NCBI GenBank assembly: GCA_014534425.1 | Contig: JACVRN010000014.1 | Span: 1 to 64,000 of the forward strand | Source of the DNA: Pyrinomonadaceae bacterium | Lineage (GTDB): Bacteria; Acidobacteriota; Blastocatellia; Pyrinomonadales; Pyrinomonadaceae | Length of the DNA: 64,000 nt | Direction of reading: 5' to 3' | Shown here: piece by piece, positions 8,585 through 18,425 of the stretch | Layout of the letters: every line of letters begins with the position of its first letter | Position numbering within the stretch: the first letter of the stretch is position 1 | Program-made: the position numbers and the translations under genes | Notes under the pieces: model-generated | What the model was told of the DNA's origin: nothing | The model's database searches: none | The model's input: the letters and a program-made list of their open reading frames with translations, nothing else

Positions 8585-9463
8585 TTAACCTAAAGAGAAC
8601 TCTTTTTCGGCTATGGCCTGGCCGAAGGTGAACCGCGTGAATTTCATTATCCATTCAAACGACATGGAGTTGCTCGGATTCTCTATCACCAATGACAGCT
8701 TGTAATCGTGCGGCAGGTTGAGATTGCCTTCCTGTTTGAAGTCGCCGAACTCTTCCACCATCTTGTAGCGCGTCTCTGCGCCCGCGCTCGAAGAAGCGTC
8801 CGGGCTTGTCCCCATCTGGCCCGCGATCGTCTTGCGATATTCCGAGCGTACGTGCTGGAAAGTTTCTGCGTCGAAGAAGAGACTGATTTTGATGTCGCCG
8901 CCTTTGCGCGGAAGGTATCGAAGCTCGTGCACCTGTTTGTTCTCTATCTTCTTCAAGCCGCCGTACTCGAGCTTGGCGTTCTTTTCCGTCAGATGCAGAA
9001 GCGGCCAGGCGGTCGAGAGCGTGCCGCCGAGCAAGCCCTGCCTGATGATTGTGTCATAGCCCAGAAGAAAATTTACGAGCGGCGTGCGAGCGCCCGGACG
9101 AATCTCAGCGCCCGTCACGCGGTCGCCGTTAAAGCCTATGCGCTCGAACGGGTACTCAGGGTTATTGAAAATCAGGCTTATTAGATTTTTGTCGCCGTCC
9201 GAGGCTATGAGAGACGTGCCGGAAATCTTGCTGATGCCGCGACCTCGAAACGTGGCGTCAACAGTTCCGATGGCAATCATGGTTTTCAAACTCGTGCGCG
9301 CCTCGTCCGCGCCGATTGCAGCCAGATGTTTCGAGACAACATCTTCGGGCTTCATCTTATCAGCAGCCGCGCTCGCGCGAAAACTCGTGCAGAGCGAGAC
9401 AAGCGCAATGCTGAATAGAAAAGTGAATGCAAGCTTGTGAAGTAAACAGGTCAGCTTCTTCAT
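8585..9463 (-). CDS. Secreted or periplasmic hypothetical protein in the MoxR operon
   Basis: A 292-residue protein lying between the MoxR and DUF58 genes. I chose the ATG at 9463 because GGAGG lies 10 nt upstream and MKKLTC begins a clear signal peptide ending near ASAA (about residue 33). The mature part begins with a helix (EDVVSKHLAAIG) and continues as a long antiparallel beta protein. It resembles LolA/LolB-like outer-membrane lipoprotein-sorting folds in length and in phrases such as LRYLPRKGGDIKISLFFDAETFQHV. This resemblance is judged by eye only. Alternative starts at 9472 or 9553 cannot be excluded. Its location suggests a role in the MoxR system, but that is inference. Confidence 0.8.
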   Translation of the reverse strand: MKKLTCLLHKLAFTFLFSIALVSLCTSFRASAAADKMKPEDVVSKHLAAIGADEARTSLKTMIAIGTVDATFRGRGISKISGTSLIASDGDKNLISLIFNNPEYPFERIGFNGDRVTGAEIRPGARTPLVNFLLGYDTIIRQGLLGGTLSTAWPLLHLTEKNAKLEYGGLKKIENKQVHELRYLPRKGGDIKISLFFDAETFQHVRSEYRKTIAGQMGTSPDASSSAGAETRYKMVEEFGDFKQEGNLNLPHDYKLSLVIENPSNSMSFEWIMKFTRFTFGQAIAEKEFSLG

Positions 9464-9593
9464 GACACTCATGCCCTCCGCTTGAAACTTTCGGTCACAG
9501 TAATTTGGGGAGTTAAACGGGCGTAGTATGCCTACGACAAATTGCGGTTTCAAGCAATAAATACGGGCTTACGAAGCTTCGTTTATTTATCCA

Positions 9594-10550
9594 TTATCTA
9601 GGAACTTCTGTGGACTGAAGGATGTCCGTAATCACTGCGTCAGGGGTCGCGCCGTCTAGTTCCGCCTCCGCTCTCAAGCTCAATCTATGACGCAGAACGG
9701 GGCGCGCAATGTCGCGCACGTCATCCGGCGTGGAGAACTCGCGCCCGCGTATAGCCGAGAGAGCTTTAGAGCAGAGCAGCAGCGCCACGGCTGCGCGCGG
9801 GCTTGCGCCGTAAAGCACGGAAGGATGCGAGCGCGTGCGTCGAACTATATCCACGACGTAACGCTGCACACCGCTTTCCATGCGCGCGTTCCTGACTTCA
9901 TAGCGGCAGCGCATGATTGCGTCCGGCTCTCTCAAAGGCTGTATGTCGACCTGCTCAAGACGGCGCGCGTTGAAGCCCGCGTCCCAACGCGCGATTATCT
10001 CCTGCTCGTCCTGTTCGGATGGATAGTCGAGCAGGATTTTTAAGAGGAAGCGGTCAAGCTGAGCTTCGGGCAGAGGGTACGTGCCTTCGTACTCAATCGG
10101 GTTTTCGGTCGCAAGCACTGTGAAGATGGGCGAGAGCGGGTGCGGGTCGCCGTCAATCGTCACCTGTCGCTCTTCCATCGCTTCCAGTAGCGCCGCCTGC
10201 GTCTTCGGCGGCGTGCGGTTAATCTCGTCCGCCAGAAGAATGTCCGTGAAGACCGGGCCGCGACGCAACGTGAAGTCCGAAGTCGAGACGTTGAAGACGT
10301 TCGTGCCCGTGATGTCCGAAGGCATGAGGTCGGGCGTGAACTGTATGCGGTTGAACTGCGCGCCTATGATGCGGGCCAGCGTCTTGACCGTCAGGGTCTT
10401 CGCAGTCCCCGGCACGCCTTCAATGAGCGTGTGCCCTTCCGCAAAGAGAGCTATTAAAATCTGCTCTATGACTTCCGCCTGCCCGACGACGACTTTCCTT
10501 AGCTCCGTCAGGATGTGCTCAGTAGTTGAGGAGACGTATTCTAGTGGCAT
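9594..10550 (-). CDS. MoxR family AAA+ ATPase
   Basis: A 318-residue AAA+ ATPase of the MoxR group. Visible motifs are Walker A GVPGTAKT at residues 45-52, Walker B ILLADE at 104-109, [20 protein letters not shown] (pre-sensor I insert region), sensor 1 VLATENP and an arginine-rich lid region with [11 protein letters not shown]. The length is typical. It lies between the DUF4350 gene (upstream in transcription, 80 bp gap) and the secreted hypothetical (131 bp gap), followed by DUF58. MoxR proteins are thought to act as chaperones that assemble or activate metal- or VWA-containing complexes. The client here is unknown. Confidence 0.95.
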   Translation of the reverse strand: MPLEYVSSTTEHILTELRKVVVGQAEVIEQILIALFAEGHTLIEGVPGTAKTLTVKTLARIIGAQFNRIQFTPDLMPSDITGTNVFNVSTSDFTLRRGPVFTDILLADEINRTPPKTQAALLEAMEERQVTIDGDPHPLSPIFTVLATENPIEYEGTYPLPEAQLDRFLLKILLDYPSEQDEQEIIARWDAGFNARRLEQVDIQPLREPDAIMRCRYEVRNARMESGVQRYVVDIVRRTRSHPSVLYGASPRAAVALLLCSKALSAIRGREFSTPDDVRDIARPVLRHRLSLRAEAELDGATPDAVITDILQSTEVPR

Positions 10551-10630
10551 TTGAAGTTTTCGATTTTCGATTCTCTGAAGCTATGAACAAGCATCAAGAT
10601 ATTACGTTAGATAAGTCAAAAGGCAAAGAT

Positions 10631-12076
10631 TCATCTCTCCTTCGCCTGCTTGATTTCGCGCGAGCGCATGCGTAGGCCGAGCGTGCGCTCGACCTCTCTG
10701 AGTTTTGAGACCAGTAGGAGTGCGTGGCGTGCGCTCAGGGGTTCGCCGGCCATTGCATCCTCGCACTCGCGCATGAGTGATTCCAACTCCTGCCGGTTGA
10801 TTGCAGAGCGCGCGGCCACACGCTCTGCAATCTCGGCGCGCGGCGCATTGCTGTCCAACCCCACGTAACGCGCCAGCACTCTGCGCGTCCGCAAGTAAAT
10901 GTTTTCGATAGCCAGGTCATATGCGCGCGAGCGCTGCTGCAATTCCGCCATAGAGGCTACGAACTCAAGCTTTGAGCGGCGGTCAACAGAGGGAAGCGGG
11001 AGCGGACGGGCGAACCTGCGCCCGCTAGTCCAGACAGCGACCAGAATGATTAAACCCAACTGGCCGAGCATGGCTATGACAGGGGTGCCCGCAAAGTAAG
11101 AGAGAAGCTGATTGTGAGTGGTTGCGCGGCCATGATGATATTCGTCGAAGGCTATGAGGTCATTCGCCGCGCCGATGATGTTGACGGCTAGGTGCAAGTT
11201 GTCCGCACGACTGATGCCGCTATTGGCTATGATGAAAGGGTCGCTCAGTATGACTATGCGGCCCGCGCCGTAACCGTAATCGGCCAGCAGGGTGGCGCGA
11301 GCGTCTGTCAGATGAACGACGGGCGCGGGCGACGCTTCGGGCGCTGTGGAAGAAGTTGTAGCGCTTGAGCGGGGGTCTTTTCGCAGCACAACCGGCGGAG
11401 GCTCTGTTTGCAAGAGACGGCTGCTGCTTCGTCCGCTCAAGTCATAATCGTCATCGTCCGTCTCCTCATCTTTCCGGTGCCTGGTGCCTGCGTGCGAGGT
11501 CTCTTCGACAGCAAAGATTTTAATGGTGGCGGCAAAGCGCGAAGCCAGCACAGAATCCACGCCTGCCGTAAAGGCTGTGGGTTGAGTTGCGCGTGCCAGG
11601 GGAACTCCCGCAGTCATCTCGTCCGGGTTGGATGAGCGCGCGTCGGGCGTAGGATAATTCTGAAGCTCAAGCGTCACGCGCCACTGTCCCGAAGGCGGCA
11701 GGATGCGCTGGTCTGGTGAACGGTCAACGACTATCAGACGACCGCCGCTCTTTACCCATTGCAGGAGGTCTTTAATCTCCTCCGGCTCAAAGGGGATGCG
11801 CGTAGGGCCTGCGACGACGAACGTTCCGGGCCTGACCGTTCCAGCCGACAACAATTTCTCCGGCTGCTCGCGCCAGCGCACGACCTTGTAACCGGACTCG
11901 TGCAGGTAATCGAAGAGCGCACGCGTGCCCGTGGCCCGCCCGTTATAGGTGGAGCGATCCGGCGTGTACTCGGAATCCGGCGTCTCCTCTATCTCCACAT
12001 AGCTTGCGGCGTTAATCCCCACCAGCACTAGGACGACCAGAGCAGCCGTGACGATGATGATTAAGTACTGACGCAT
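10631..12076 (-). CDS. DUF4350 domain membrane protein
   Basis: A 481-residue protein with an N-terminal transmembrane helix (about residues 4-24). The extracytoplasmic DUF4350 region includes NGRATGTRALFDYLHESGY, GRLIVVD and the family signature FDEYHHG (about residue 310). A second transmembrane helix lies around 330-350, followed by a cytoplasmic tail containing YLRTRRVLARYVGLD. A Ser/Thr/Asp-rich low-complexity stretch around residues 200-250 is unusual. It starts 7 nt after the DUF4129 stop, so both are in one transcript. The family is almost always next to MoxR and DUF4129 genes, as here. Its molecular role is not established. Confidence 0.9.
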   Translation of the reverse strand: MRQYLIIIVTAALVVLVLVGINAASYVEIEETPDSEYTPDRSTYNGRATGTRALFDYLHESGYKVVRWREQPEKLLSAGTVRPGTFVVAGPTRIPFEPEEIKDLLQWVKSGGRLIVVDRSPDQRILPPSGQWRVTLELQNYPTPDARSSNPDEMTAGVPLARATQPTAFTAGVDSVLASRFAATIKIFAVEETSHAGTRHRKDEETDDDDYDLSGRSSSRLLQTEPPPVVLRKDPRSSATTSSTAPEASPAPVVHLTDARATLLADYGYGAGRIVILSDPFIIANSGISRADNLHLAVNIIGAANDLIAFDEYHHGRATTHNQLLSYFAGTPVIAMLGQLGLIILVAVWTSGRRFARPLPLPSVDRRSKLEFVASMAELQQRSRAYDLAIENIYLRTRRVLARYVGLDSNAPRAEIAERVAARSAINRQELESLMRECEDAMAGEPLSARHALLLVSKLREVERTLGLRMRSREIKQAKER

Positions 12077-12083
12077 GGACTCA

Positions 12084-13232
12084 TCACTGCTGTATTGCTT
12101 TTTTGTAGCGCGTGCGAAAATCCTGCCAGTCGGATTCGGTCGGGTCTGTGAATCCGTACCAATGATTCTCGAAGCTTGCGGTCATGGGCTTCATCTCTTC
12201 GTAGAGCGTTTGGTTCGATTGAACCGCGCGCAGGTAGTCTCGATTGGTTTTGTGTTGTTCCAGCCGCACCAGCTTGCGGTCATGAAGCTCGCACAGGAGC
12301 GCTATGTAGCCTTTGCGAATCGCCGCGCGCAGATGGCCTTCGCGCGCCAGCCGTTCGGCTTCGGCCAGCAGGTCTGCGGAGCTTTCATCAGCGCTCAATT
12401 GTTCGCCAAGCACCACGCGCGGGCCTCTCTTTTTGGGCTTGCGCTTCCTCATATCGCGGCGCAGGAAGCGCGGCAGGAACCTGGATGCGATGAAAATGAT
12501 GACGGCCAGAGATAAGAGAATGACTATGATTTGCGCGGTGCTGTTGACGGCGCGGCTCTCTCTCTGAGGCGCGTCCGTAACCTCTCTTCTGGGAAAGAGA
12601 CTCCTGAACCATTCGCGTATGCGCTTTAAGATTCGCGTGATGGCGTTGCCTTCCGGGGCCTGGCGGTTGTATTCATCGCGGCGCAGGATTGCTGCCAGCC
12701 GCGCCTTCTCTTCCTCTTTATTAATCGTCTTTGCGCCAGCGCGCTCCGTTTCTGACAAACGCTCGTCAATGGCCTGAAGTCGCTCGGCTATGCGCGCGGC
12801 CTGTTCCACTCGCCTGGGGTCGCCCGCAGGCAGCCGCTCATAATTATCCAGCGCTTCTTTGAGCCAGCTATTGTCCACGCGCAAGTTGCCGCCCTGCCAT
12901 TCGATTGTCTCGTCCGCCGGAAGAAGCCTTCGCACCTCTCTGATGGCCGCAGCCTCCACAGACCTTTCGCGCTCGAAGCTGTACTCTTCGTCCTGCATCG
13001 TTGTCCCGATTGAGCCGAGAGTGATGATTGCTCGTCGCACGTGCTCGTGATAATCGTTGAGCGGAATGGCAAGCGCAGCTTCAGCGCACACGATGATGAA
13101 AAACGCTGTGCACAACATTCCGGCGAAGCCGCGCAAAGGCGAGCGCACGCGCCGACTCTCTTGAGCGAAGCTTTGTCGCTCTGCCCTTAACGACGGGTGT
13201 TGCGGCACAGTTTGAAGGTTTGCGTCTTTCAC
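12084..13232 (-). CDS. DUF4129 domain membrane protein
   Basis: About 382 residues if the GTG at 13232 is used, 7 nt after the preceding stop. The frame is open further up to an ATG at 13316, but that would overlap the upstream gene by 77 nt. A start at 13118 (MLCTAFFIIVCAEAALA, a signal-peptide-like segment) is another option. A helical, charged region follows the first hydrophobic segment. A second transmembrane helix (SAQIIVILLSLAVIIFIA) then precedes the C-terminal DUF4129 domain, with AIRKGYIALLCELHDRKLV and QHKTNRDYLRAV. The domain is a regular partner of MoxR, DUF58 and DUF4350 proteins. Confidence 0.88.
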   Translation of the reverse strand: MKDANLQTVPQHPSLRAERQSFAQESRRVRSPLRGFAGMLCTAFFIIVCAEAALAIPLNDYHEHVRRAIITLGSIGTTMQDEEYSFERERSVEAAAIREVRRLLPADETIEWQGGNLRVDNSWLKEALDNYERLPAGDPRRVEQAARIAERLQAIDERLSETERAGAKTINKEEEKARLAAILRRDEYNRQAPEGNAITRILKRIREWFRSLFPRREVTDAPQRESRAVNSTAQIIVILLSLAVIIFIASRFLPRFLRRDMRKRKPKKRGPRVVLGEQLSADESSADLLAEAERLAREGHLRAAIRKGYIALLCELHDRKLVRLEQHKTNRDYLRAVQSNQTLYEEMKPMTASFENHWYGFTDPTESDWQDFRTRYKKAIQQ

Positions 13233-13239
13233 TCTTCGC

Positions 13240-14325
13240 TTATCTAAGACCGAGCGTAGACCCCGGAGACCATTTGACAGGGGGGGCGTCTTGAACAGGA
13301 AGCATGGGGGTTTCATCCGTCACGAGCGCGGGCGCGTAAGGTGCTGCACGCCCTCCGCCTACCTTGGGCATCTCTCCCAGTTGGCGCGAGGCCATTAGCT
13401 CCACGTCATAGCCTTCGTGCCGCACGCGCTCGTCCACGTAGAGCAGCGAAAGCCCCAGCAGCCAAACCGGCATCAACAAAATAGAGCTTGATTGCAGGAG
13501 CACGCTGTAGCCTATGGCGTACCACGCGGGCCAGTTCTCGGAGTTCCACAGATTGATGCCGTTCAGGTAGCCGTACCAGCCTAGCGGAACCAGAAGAATC
13601 ATCAGCGTCGAATAGGTCGCAAACGTCGTGAAGATAGTCACCGCAGCCAGCCGCCTGACGTTGCCCGAAGCCAGTTGAGTGCTGCGGCTGATGGCGTCGA
13701 ACACGCCCTTGCCTTCGACCATCATCGCCTGCGGAACATAAGCAAAGCGCCCCGCCAGAAAGAAGAAGACCCAGAGCGCGCACGCCACGGCCAGAAGAAT
13801 CCCGAACACGGCCACGATAGTCGCCAGCCACCAGGCAATCTGTGCAAAGGCCAACGAAGCCAGCATCGCAAAGATGACTACTATGTAGAGGACGATTGTT
13901 GACAGTATCAGGAAGAGGAAGATAAGCAGGCCCACCAGCAGCGTTGCGCCGAGCAGAGGCAGGAACTTTGCGCGCACGTTGCGATAGGTCGTACGCACGG
14001 ACACAGGCTCATTCATCAAAAGATGCGCGACCAGATTTCGCGTCGCGCCTCCAAGGACTACGCCGCTTAACAGCAGCCCCGTGACCCAAATCAGGAAGCC
14101 CGCGATGGCGGATAGAACATAGATGAGGAGCGACGTTTCGTTTGCCGTCACTTGCGCTTCGCGCCAGCCTACGCTCAAGAGCACCCAGCCGACTGCGGAG
14201 ACCACCACGGGCGGCGCGGCAATCCTCACGAGCGTCATGAAATGACGCCGGTACAATCTGACCGCGCGGTCAATCAGGTCGCCCGCGCCGAGCGGCACCA
14301 GCGATAGTTGATTATCTCCCGTCAT
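13240..14325 (-). CDS. Polytopic membrane protein, first gene of the MoxR operon
   Basis: A 361-residue protein with about six to seven hydrophobic helices between residues 30 and 300 and a hydrophilic Pro-rich C-terminal tail. The N-terminus (LGAGDLIDRAVRLYRRHFMTLV) matches the start of glycerophosphodiesterase-type membrane domains and related proteins commonly encoded directly before DUF4129 genes. It is the promoter-proximal gene of the minus-strand cluster that continues through DUF4129, DUF4350, MoxR, a secreted protein and DUF58. No catalytic motif is visible, so a structural or scaffolding role in the membrane complex is the likely guess. Confidence 0.85.
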   Translation of the reverse strand: MTGDNQLSLVPLGAGDLIDRAVRLYRRHFMTLVRIAAPPVVVSAVGWVLLSVGWREAQVTANETSLLIYVLSAIAGFLIWVTGLLLSGVVLGGATRNLVAHLLMNEPVSVRTTYRNVRAKFLPLLGATLLVGLLIFLFLILSTIVLYIVVIFAMLASLAFAQIAWWLATIVAVFGILLAVACALWVFFFLAGRFAYVPQAMMVEGKGVFDAISRSTQLASGNVRRLAAVTIFTTFATYSTLMILLVPLGWYGYLNGINLWNSENWPAWYAIGYSVLLQSSSILLMPVWLLGLSLLYVDERVRHEGYDVELMASRQLGEMPKVGGGRAAPYAPALVTDETPMLPVQDAPPVKWSPGSTLGLR

Positions 14326-14461
14326 ACCAGTCTACAAATAGCGCGTTCGATAAAAGAATCAAAGCGCCCCCGCCACAGAAAAGCCCCTTAAGCATGGTAC
14401 ACAAAATTTATCACAAAGACGCTTTGATTAGCTCGGCCTCTAGCCTTGTCGACGTGCGGGC

Positions 14462-14500
14462 AAAAAAAAATTTGGGCTTTCGGGATTATCCCGAAAGCCC
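14462..14500 (-). terminator. Rho-independent terminator of the Oar-like receptor gene
   Basis: On the minus strand GGGCTTTCGGGA (14500-14489) pairs perfectly with TCCCGAAAGCCC (14485-14474) around a 3-nt loop. The stem is followed by AAA and a run of nine T. It lies 47 nt after the stop of the TonB-dependent receptor gene. Confidence 0.92.
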
Positions 14501-14546
14501 AATCGTCGTGAGACGCAAGTAATAATCTACATGTGGGTGCTACAGA

Positions 14547-17500
14547 CTAGAATTCGTAGCGAATTGCAAATTGCATTTCGCGGGCCGCATTCGCAGTCGC
14601 AGTTATCAGCCCAAACCCTGCAGACGAGTTGATGTTCGTTGACGGCAGGGCGAAGTTGGTGTGGTTGAATGCATTGTACATTTCCCAACGCAACTGCAGC
14701 CTGTGGTTCTCCGACCAGGGCATCTTGAAGTTCTTCAAGACGGCCAGGTCTACGTTCCAGAAGCTCGGCCCGCGAAGAACGTTACGGTTGCCGATTTCCC
14801 CGCCGAACGGGTTACGTACTGCGCCAGCCAACGGGTTGATTGATTCGAAAATCGTCGTCGGATTCTGGAAGAACTGAACCTGACCGCTACCCGTGGTGTT
14901 AATCTGTCCTATCAAGTCAGTCGGATTGGCACCGGTGATGACTGCCGGGCTGTTGAAAACGAAGCCGACAGGGAAGGAACTGGTGGTCAGGTTGAAGGGC
15001 AATCCACTGCGAGCAGTGAAGATGCCTGTGACCGTCCAACCACCGACAATGTTCTCCAGGACGCCGCTAGCGTCTGAGGCGAACATGCGTCCCTTGCCGA
15101 AAGGAAGCTCGTAGATGAAGTTCGCGTTCACGAGGTGGCGAATATCAAAGTCGGAGTTTCCACGGCAGACGCGCAGGTTGCGGATGTCACAAACCAGACC
15201 GCCGAACACCGTGTTCGCAATGCTGGACTGGTTGTCAATCGCATGCGACAGGGTGTAGTTGAAGTCGAACTGGAGTCCCTGAGCGAAACGACGGCGTACG
15301 CTTACGAGCATGCCGTTGTAGCTGGAGGAGCCCAGATTCGTGATGTAGGCGTTGGTAGCAAACTGACCGCTCAGTCCAACGTTCGGATTGAGCAAGCCAA
15401 CCGCCTGTAAGAACGAGACCGTGTCAGAGAGGTCACCAATCGGTATCAGTGACGCCGTATTGGCGACCATCAAGCGCGTACAGGTGACGCCGAAGACCTG
15501 CTGGCAGGTTCCACCAAAGAACCTGATAGCCGCAGCGTTGATCTGGTTCTCGAAGAACGGCTGCGGCGTAATGGTCGCAGCATTGATCGTGTGATTGACC
15601 GAAGTTCTGATCTGCTCAAGCGCCTGAGCCTGAATCAGATTGAAAGCCTGCTGCAAGGTCTGACCAGAAGCAGGATCTCTGAAATCCAGAATCTGCGCGG
15701 CATCGGCCTGCGTGAAGAGCTGGCGTCCCTGACGTCCCACGTATGACACGTCAATCAGGAAGTTGCCAGGCAGTTCGCGCTGGAAGCCTACGCTGTACTG
15801 GATGCTGTACGGCGTCTTGAAGTTCTGCGCTATAGCATAGTTGGTCGCAGACTCTTCGTTACCGGTCGGGAACCCGAACGCGTCCACGAAAGGCGTGATC
15901 GGACGGGTAATCGTCGGCGGTACGTTCTGTATAGGCAGAACGTTGATTCCGCCGAAACGCGGGTCGTTCAACAGAGCGGTCGTAGCACTCACAGGACTGC
16001 CGAACTGGCGGGTCGCGTTATTGTCGAACAGATAAGAGATCTGGTCTTGAATGAACGTGACGGCGCTGGCGATACGATCGAACTGAACGTTCGCGCCAAG
16101 GCGGACAACCGTCTTGCGGTCACCGAAAATGCTGCCCATGAATCCATCCTTGAAGGACGGGTTCCAGGCGACGGCGATTCTCGGAGCGAAGTTGTTCAAA
16201 TCAGGCTCGTAGAAAGCCTTGGCATTGTTGCCCTTGCCGCACAGGTCGTAGCGCAGGAACGGCTCGGATGTTTCATTGCCGACTCCGTTGGCGGCATTTC
16301 TGAACCTGATGCTAACCAGGTTGTTATAGTCAATGTCGTTGCAAGCCTGGAATCCGTTCTTCTCGTACGGCGGGCTGTAATACTGATAGCGCGTGCCGTA
16401 GGTCAACGTCAGGTCGCTACGCATTCTCCAGTTGTCCTGGAAGTAAGCTTCGTACTCGTTGTAACGGAAGTCACGAGTCTTTCCGGTTCCCGGAGGGCTC
16501 GGTGTGCCGTTAACGTCATAGACGAAGTTGGTTGATATGGATGAGAAGCGTCCCAGCAGGAAGGCGAACGCTACGTCGTAGTTAGTCGTGCGCGAGCCGC
16601 CGCCGATGTTGGCGGGCCTCAACGAGGCGTTGAGGGTCGACGTTAAACCGCCGAGGCCGATGCTCACGAAATTGAAGTCGTTGGTCAAGCCCGTGACGTT
16701 CTTAATCGGCTTGAAGACGCCGCCAAACGACAGGGTGTGCGAACCCTTTGTCCACGTCACGTCGTCACGAATCGTCGGAGTTGTGACGAAACGATTCTGC
16801 TCGTCTATGCCCGCGAAAGGAGCCGAGAGCAGAGTGCCGGATGACTGCCCGGAGCCGAATGTGTATTCGTTCGGGAAGGTGGGCTTGAACGGAGACGGGA
16901 ACAGCAGGCCGGAGCGGGAAGCACCCACCGTCGCCTGGTTCACGACCGCAGGGGTGATGGCCCAGGTGTGGCCGACTGCCCAAGAGTAATCGCGGACGAT
17001 AATCTGACCGCTTTCCGGGTCTCCCGGGAACTGCGCCGCCACGGTGTTAACCGTGTCGGTCTGTTGACGACGGGCGATGTTGAAGCGTCCGAAGATCTTC
17101 TGCCTGTCGGTTGCGTTCCAGTCAATGCGCGTCACGAAGGTCTTGTCGTTTCTGGTCGAAGGCGCATTGAAGCGGAAGCCGCCAGTGTTGACGCCGTTGC
17201 CCGCACTCAAATCGTTGGGTAGCGGATAACGGCCATTGATGAACTGCAAGAGGGCAGGGCTGGCACCGATGCCTCTCGGGTCGAGCGCCGCGACCTGCGC
17301 CGCCGTCAGGGTAACCACGCATTCCGGCGACGGCCCATTGAGGCGGGCGTTGGTCGGGCATGGTTGACCAGCATTGTTATTGCCGGAGCGAATATACGCC
17401 AGGCCGCCTGCGCGGAAGTGCGGAAGCGGAACGATGCGTAGGTAAGAGACTTCCTGTATGTCCTTACGAAATTCGGCGTCCTGGAAGAAGAAGAGTTTGT

Positions 17501-18425
17501 CTCTCTTGATCGGGCCGCCGAGCGAGCCGCCGAACTGATTGCGGATGAGCTTCGGCGTCGGAACCTTCGGGTTGCCGGTGACGGGGTCACGACCAAGACT
17601 ATTGTTGAAGTAGTTGTTGGCTGCGGTTGCAGAAGTGCGGTTGTACTCACGAACGTTTCCAGAGAAATCGTTCGTACCGCTCTTGGTAATAAGCTCTACC
17701 TGACCGCCCGAGCTTCGGCCTTCAGCCGCGTTCGGGTTGGTCGAGACAGCGCGGAACTCCTGAATGGAGTCAATCGGAGCATTACCGACCGTAGAAGCGA
17801 ACTGGCCCGTCGCCTGATCGTTGGCGTCAATACCGTCCACGGTAATGTTGCCCTGGTCAGCGCGAGAGCCTGTGGTTGAACCTACGCGGTTGGCCGTGCC
17901 GGTTCCGACGTTGTTTCCGACAACGCCCGGCTGAAGGCCTATAAGGGCTGCCGGGGAGTTGCGAATCTGAATCGGAAGTTCACGTAGACGACGCTCGTCT
18001 ATGACGTTACCGATACTGGCGTCGGTCGTGTTCAGGGTGGTCTCGCCGCCCGAAGTGACCGTCACCGAAGCTCCTACTTCACCGGGCGTCATCTGCGCGT
18101 TCTGGGTCTCTGTGATACCCACGCCGAGCGCGACCTCCGTGATGGTTAAAGTCTGGAAGCCTGTATTGGTAAAGGTAAGCGTATATCCACGTCCAGGCGG
18201 AACCTGTGTGAACGTATAAACTCCCTGATCATTAGTCGTTGTCGTGCGCTCTTGTCCGGTCTTGGGATCGGTAAGCTTCACAGTCGCGCCGGGTATAACT
18301 GCTCCGGTTTGGTCTGTGACGATTCCCGTTACAGCCGACGATGACGCAGTCGCTTGTCCCAGAGCTAAGGCCGGGCATAGAAGCAACAGCAACGAGATGA
18401 CCAGTAAAGGAAATGCTTTATTCAT
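14547..18425 (-). CDS. Oar-like TonB-dependent receptor with carboxypeptidase-regulatory N-terminal domain
   Basis: A 1292-residue outer-membrane protein. The ATG at 18425 has AGGAGAGAG 6 nt upstream and opens a clean signal peptide (residues 1-24, ending LALGQA). The frame is open 85 codons further up, but that part is not protein-like. Residues about 28-110 form a CarbopepD_reg beta-sandwich (GIVTDQTGAVIPGATVKLTD). A plug-like segment follows (NVIDERRLRELPIQIRN, ITVDGIDANDQ). The remainder is a long beta-barrel ending in the aromatic terminal residue of MQFAIRYEF. This architecture is expanded in Acidobacteriota and is thought to take up large oligosaccharides or peptides, or to take part in adhesion. 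The substrate cannot be read from sequence. It has its own terminator and is divergent from a TPR gene. Confidence 0.93.
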   Translation of the reverse strand: MNKAFPLLVISLLLLLCPALALGQATASSSAVTGIVTDQTGAVIPGATVKLTDPKTGQERTTTTNDQGVYTFTQVPPGRGYTLTFTNTGFQTLTITEVALGVGITETQNAQMTPGEVGASVTVTSGGETTLNTTDASIGNVIDERRLRELPIQIRNSPAALIGLQPGVVGNNVGTGTANRVGSTTGSRADQGNITVDGIDANDQATGQFASTVGNAPIDSIQEFRAVSTNPNAAEGRSSGGQVELITKSGTNDFSGNVREYNRTSATAANNYFNNSLGRDPVTGNPKVPTPKLIRNQFGGSLGGPIKRDKLFFFQDAEFRKDIQEVSYLRIVPLPHFRAGGLAYIRSGNNNAGQPCPTNARLNGPSPECVVTLTAAQVAALDPRGIGASPALLQFINGRYPLPNDLSAGNGVNTGGFRFNAPSTRNDKTFVTRIDWNATDRQKIFGRFNIARRQQTDTVNTVAAQFPGDPESGQIIVRDYSWAVGHTWAITPAVVNQATVGASRSGLLFPSPFKPTFPNEYTFGSGQSSGTLLSAPFAGIDEQNRFVTTPTIRDDVTWTKGSHTLSFGGVFKPIKNVTGLTNDFNFVSIGLGGLTSTLNASLRPANIGGGSRTTNYDVAFAFLLGRFSSISTNFVYDVNGTPSPPGTGKTRDFRYNEYEAYFQDNWRMRSDLTLTYGTRYQYYSPPYEKNGFQACNDIDYNNLVSIRFRNAANGVGNETSEPFLRYDLCGKGNNAKAFYEPDLNNFAPRIAVAWNPSFKDGFMGSIFGDRKTVVRLGANVQFDRIASAVTFIQDQISYLFDNNATRQFGSPVSATTALLNDPRFGGINVLPIQNVPPTITRPITPFVDAFGFPTGNEESATNYAIAQNFKTPYSIQYSVGFQRELPGNFLIDVSYVGRQGRQLFTQADAAQILDFRDPASGQTLQQAFNLIQAQALEQIRTSVNHTINAATITPQPFFENQINAAAIRFFGGTCQQVFGVTCTRLMVANTASLIPIGDLSDTVSFLQAVGLLNPNVGLSGQFATNAYITNLGSSSYNGMLVSVRRRFAQGLQFDFNYTLSHAIDNQSSIANTVFGGLVCDIRNLRVCRGNSDFDIRHLVNANFIYELPFGKGRMFASDASGVLENIVGGWTVTGIFTARSGLPFNLTTSSFPVGFVFNSPAVITGANPTDLIGQINTTGSGQVQFFQNPTTIFESINPLAGAVRNPFGGEIGNRNVLRGPSFWNVDLAVLKNFKMPWSENHRLQLRWEMYNAFNHTNFALPSTNINSSAGFGLITATANAAREMQFAIRYEF

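Noticed and set aside
12160-12515. Plus-strand frames antisense to the DUF4129 gene
   Set aside because: They overlap a well-supported gene completely and show no conserved motif.
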